From contig NZ_JBISCC010000125.1 of assembly GCF_044385915.1 (NCBI RefSeq), forward strand, positions 310,001-374,000: DNA of 64,000 nt. The letters are read 5' to 3'. The translations under genes and the position numbers were made by a program. Position 1 is the stretch's first letter; every line of letters begins with the position of its first letter. The stretch comes from Thalassobellus citreus. Its GTDB lineage: Bacteria; Bacteroidota; Bacteroidia; Flavobacteriales; Flavobacteriaceae. Positions 63,453 through 64,000 of the stretch are shown here, one piece after another. The notes under the pieces are model-generated. The model did no database searches. It saw only the letters and a list, made by a program, of their open reading frames with translations, and had not been told where the DNA came from.

Positions 63453-64000
63453 TTAATATTTAAACTTTTCAAGACTTTTATTTAATCCATCTTTAGATAA
63501 ATTAAATGGCATTAAATAAAAACTGTATTCATAATCCTTTGCAGGAATTTGATATTTATCTATAGGCGCAGAAACTGGTGACCAACTGTCATTCCCTCCA
63601 ATACCCATTTGAAGTAAATCGATATTTACGGTTAAATACCCTGCATCAATTAAATCGAATGTATGCTTCGCTTCATTTAAATTTTCTTGGGTATACGGCC
63701 AAACGCTCATACTTAATGGTTGTTTTTCTTTAACCACCACAAGACCTTCATTCTTATTTTGTTCTGTAAATGCCATCCATCTTACATCTGTACGATTTCC
63801 GTTTTCTTGAGGCATTACGTAAGGTTCTGTAAATTTATCTAATGGCAATGAGTAATGTTCAATTGGGAATCCGAAACTACGATCAATGTAATTTTCCAAT
63901 TCGCCTTTTCCATACCAAGACACTTGTTTAAACTCATTTTTAACGCCCATTTGCATGCCTATTTTCGGCATATTTGGTAAGTCTTTTGAAGCCTTTAATT
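63453..64000 (-). CDS. GH2 beta-galactosidase, C-terminal part, cut by window edge
   Basis: The reading frame is open at base 64000, so the N-terminal part, including the GH2 catalytic barrel, lies outside the window. The visible end is the beta-galactosidase small-chain-like domain. It shows LPNMPKIGMQMGV, VSWYGKGELENYIDR, PYVMPQENGNRTDVRW and IDLLQMGIGGNDSWSP, closely following LacZ-type C-terminal domains. It would release beta-galactose, probably from pectic galactan or side chains. It lies 11 bp upstream of the esterase gene, in the same operon. The methionine of MPKIG is not the start. Confidence 0.85.
   Translation of the reverse strand, partial: LKASKDLPNMPKIGMQMGVKNEFKQVSWYGKGELENYIDRSFGFPIEHYSLPLDKFTEPYVMPQENGNRTDVRWMAFTEQNKNEGLVVVKEKQPLSMSVWPYTQENLNEAKHTFDLIDAGYLTVNIDLLQMGIGGNDSWSPVSAPIDKYQIPAKDYEYSFYLMPFNLSKDGLNKSLEKFKY

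Overview
The window is AT-rich chromosomal DNA that reads as a marine Flavobacteriaceae-type member of the Bacteroidota. The signs are two SusC/SusD pairs, an ECF sigma/FecR pair coupled to a SusC with an STN domain, many lipoproteins and signal peptides, and no Shine-Dalgarno-rich starts. Every convincing gene lies on the minus strand, so transcription runs from high to low coordinates. I saw no tRNA, rRNA, insertion sequence, phage or CRISPR array.

Right and middle (about 22.5-64 kb): a large pectin-type polysaccharide utilisation locus. It encodes three PL1-type pectate lyases, a GH28 polygalacturonase, a GH140-type apiosidase, GH78, GH95, GH43, GH127/146-type and two GH2 enzymes. It also encodes a GH142/GH63-like (alpha/alpha)6 enzyme, two sialidase-like beta-propeller proteins (one fused to a xylose-isomerase-like TIM barrel), two esterases, DUF3826 and DUF5703-like proteins, and a giant beta-helix protein of unknown activity. 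I saw no sulfatase. The set points to land-plant or seagrass pectin carrying apiose (rhamnogalacturonan II and/or apiogalacturonan), not an algal sulfated glycan.

Centre-left (15.4-22.4 kb): ECF sigma factor, FecR anti-sigma factor, STN-SusC and SusD. This is a transport and sensing unit closed by a strong terminator at about 15.24-15.28 kb. A second SusC/SusD pair at 49.6-55.0 kb has no STN domain and ends in a perfect 19-bp hairpin terminator.

Left (0.3-14.9 kb): a cytoplasmic catabolic block. It holds a RuBisCO-like protein, a DUF1537 acid-sugar kinase, an Asp/Glu-racemase-fold enzyme and a BASS-type carrier. These are followed by a DeoR regulator, a FucI-like isomerase, a split transketolase, a complete sugar ABC importer with a DUF2291 partner, and an FGGY kinase. 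The combination matches known D-apiose catabolism: isomerase, apulose kinase and apulose-4-phosphate transketolase, plus the 3-oxo-isoapionate kinase/RuBisCO-like branch. With the GH140 apiosidase 26 kb away, the window looks like a single locus that takes apiose from cell-wall pectin to central metabolism.

Two regulatory signals support this. A 62-nt ungapped element is shared by the RuBisCO-like operon and the second SusC operon, and an inverted pair of near-identical 19-mers lies just upstream of the DeoR gene. Domain and family names come from reading the sequence and recall; no search was run.
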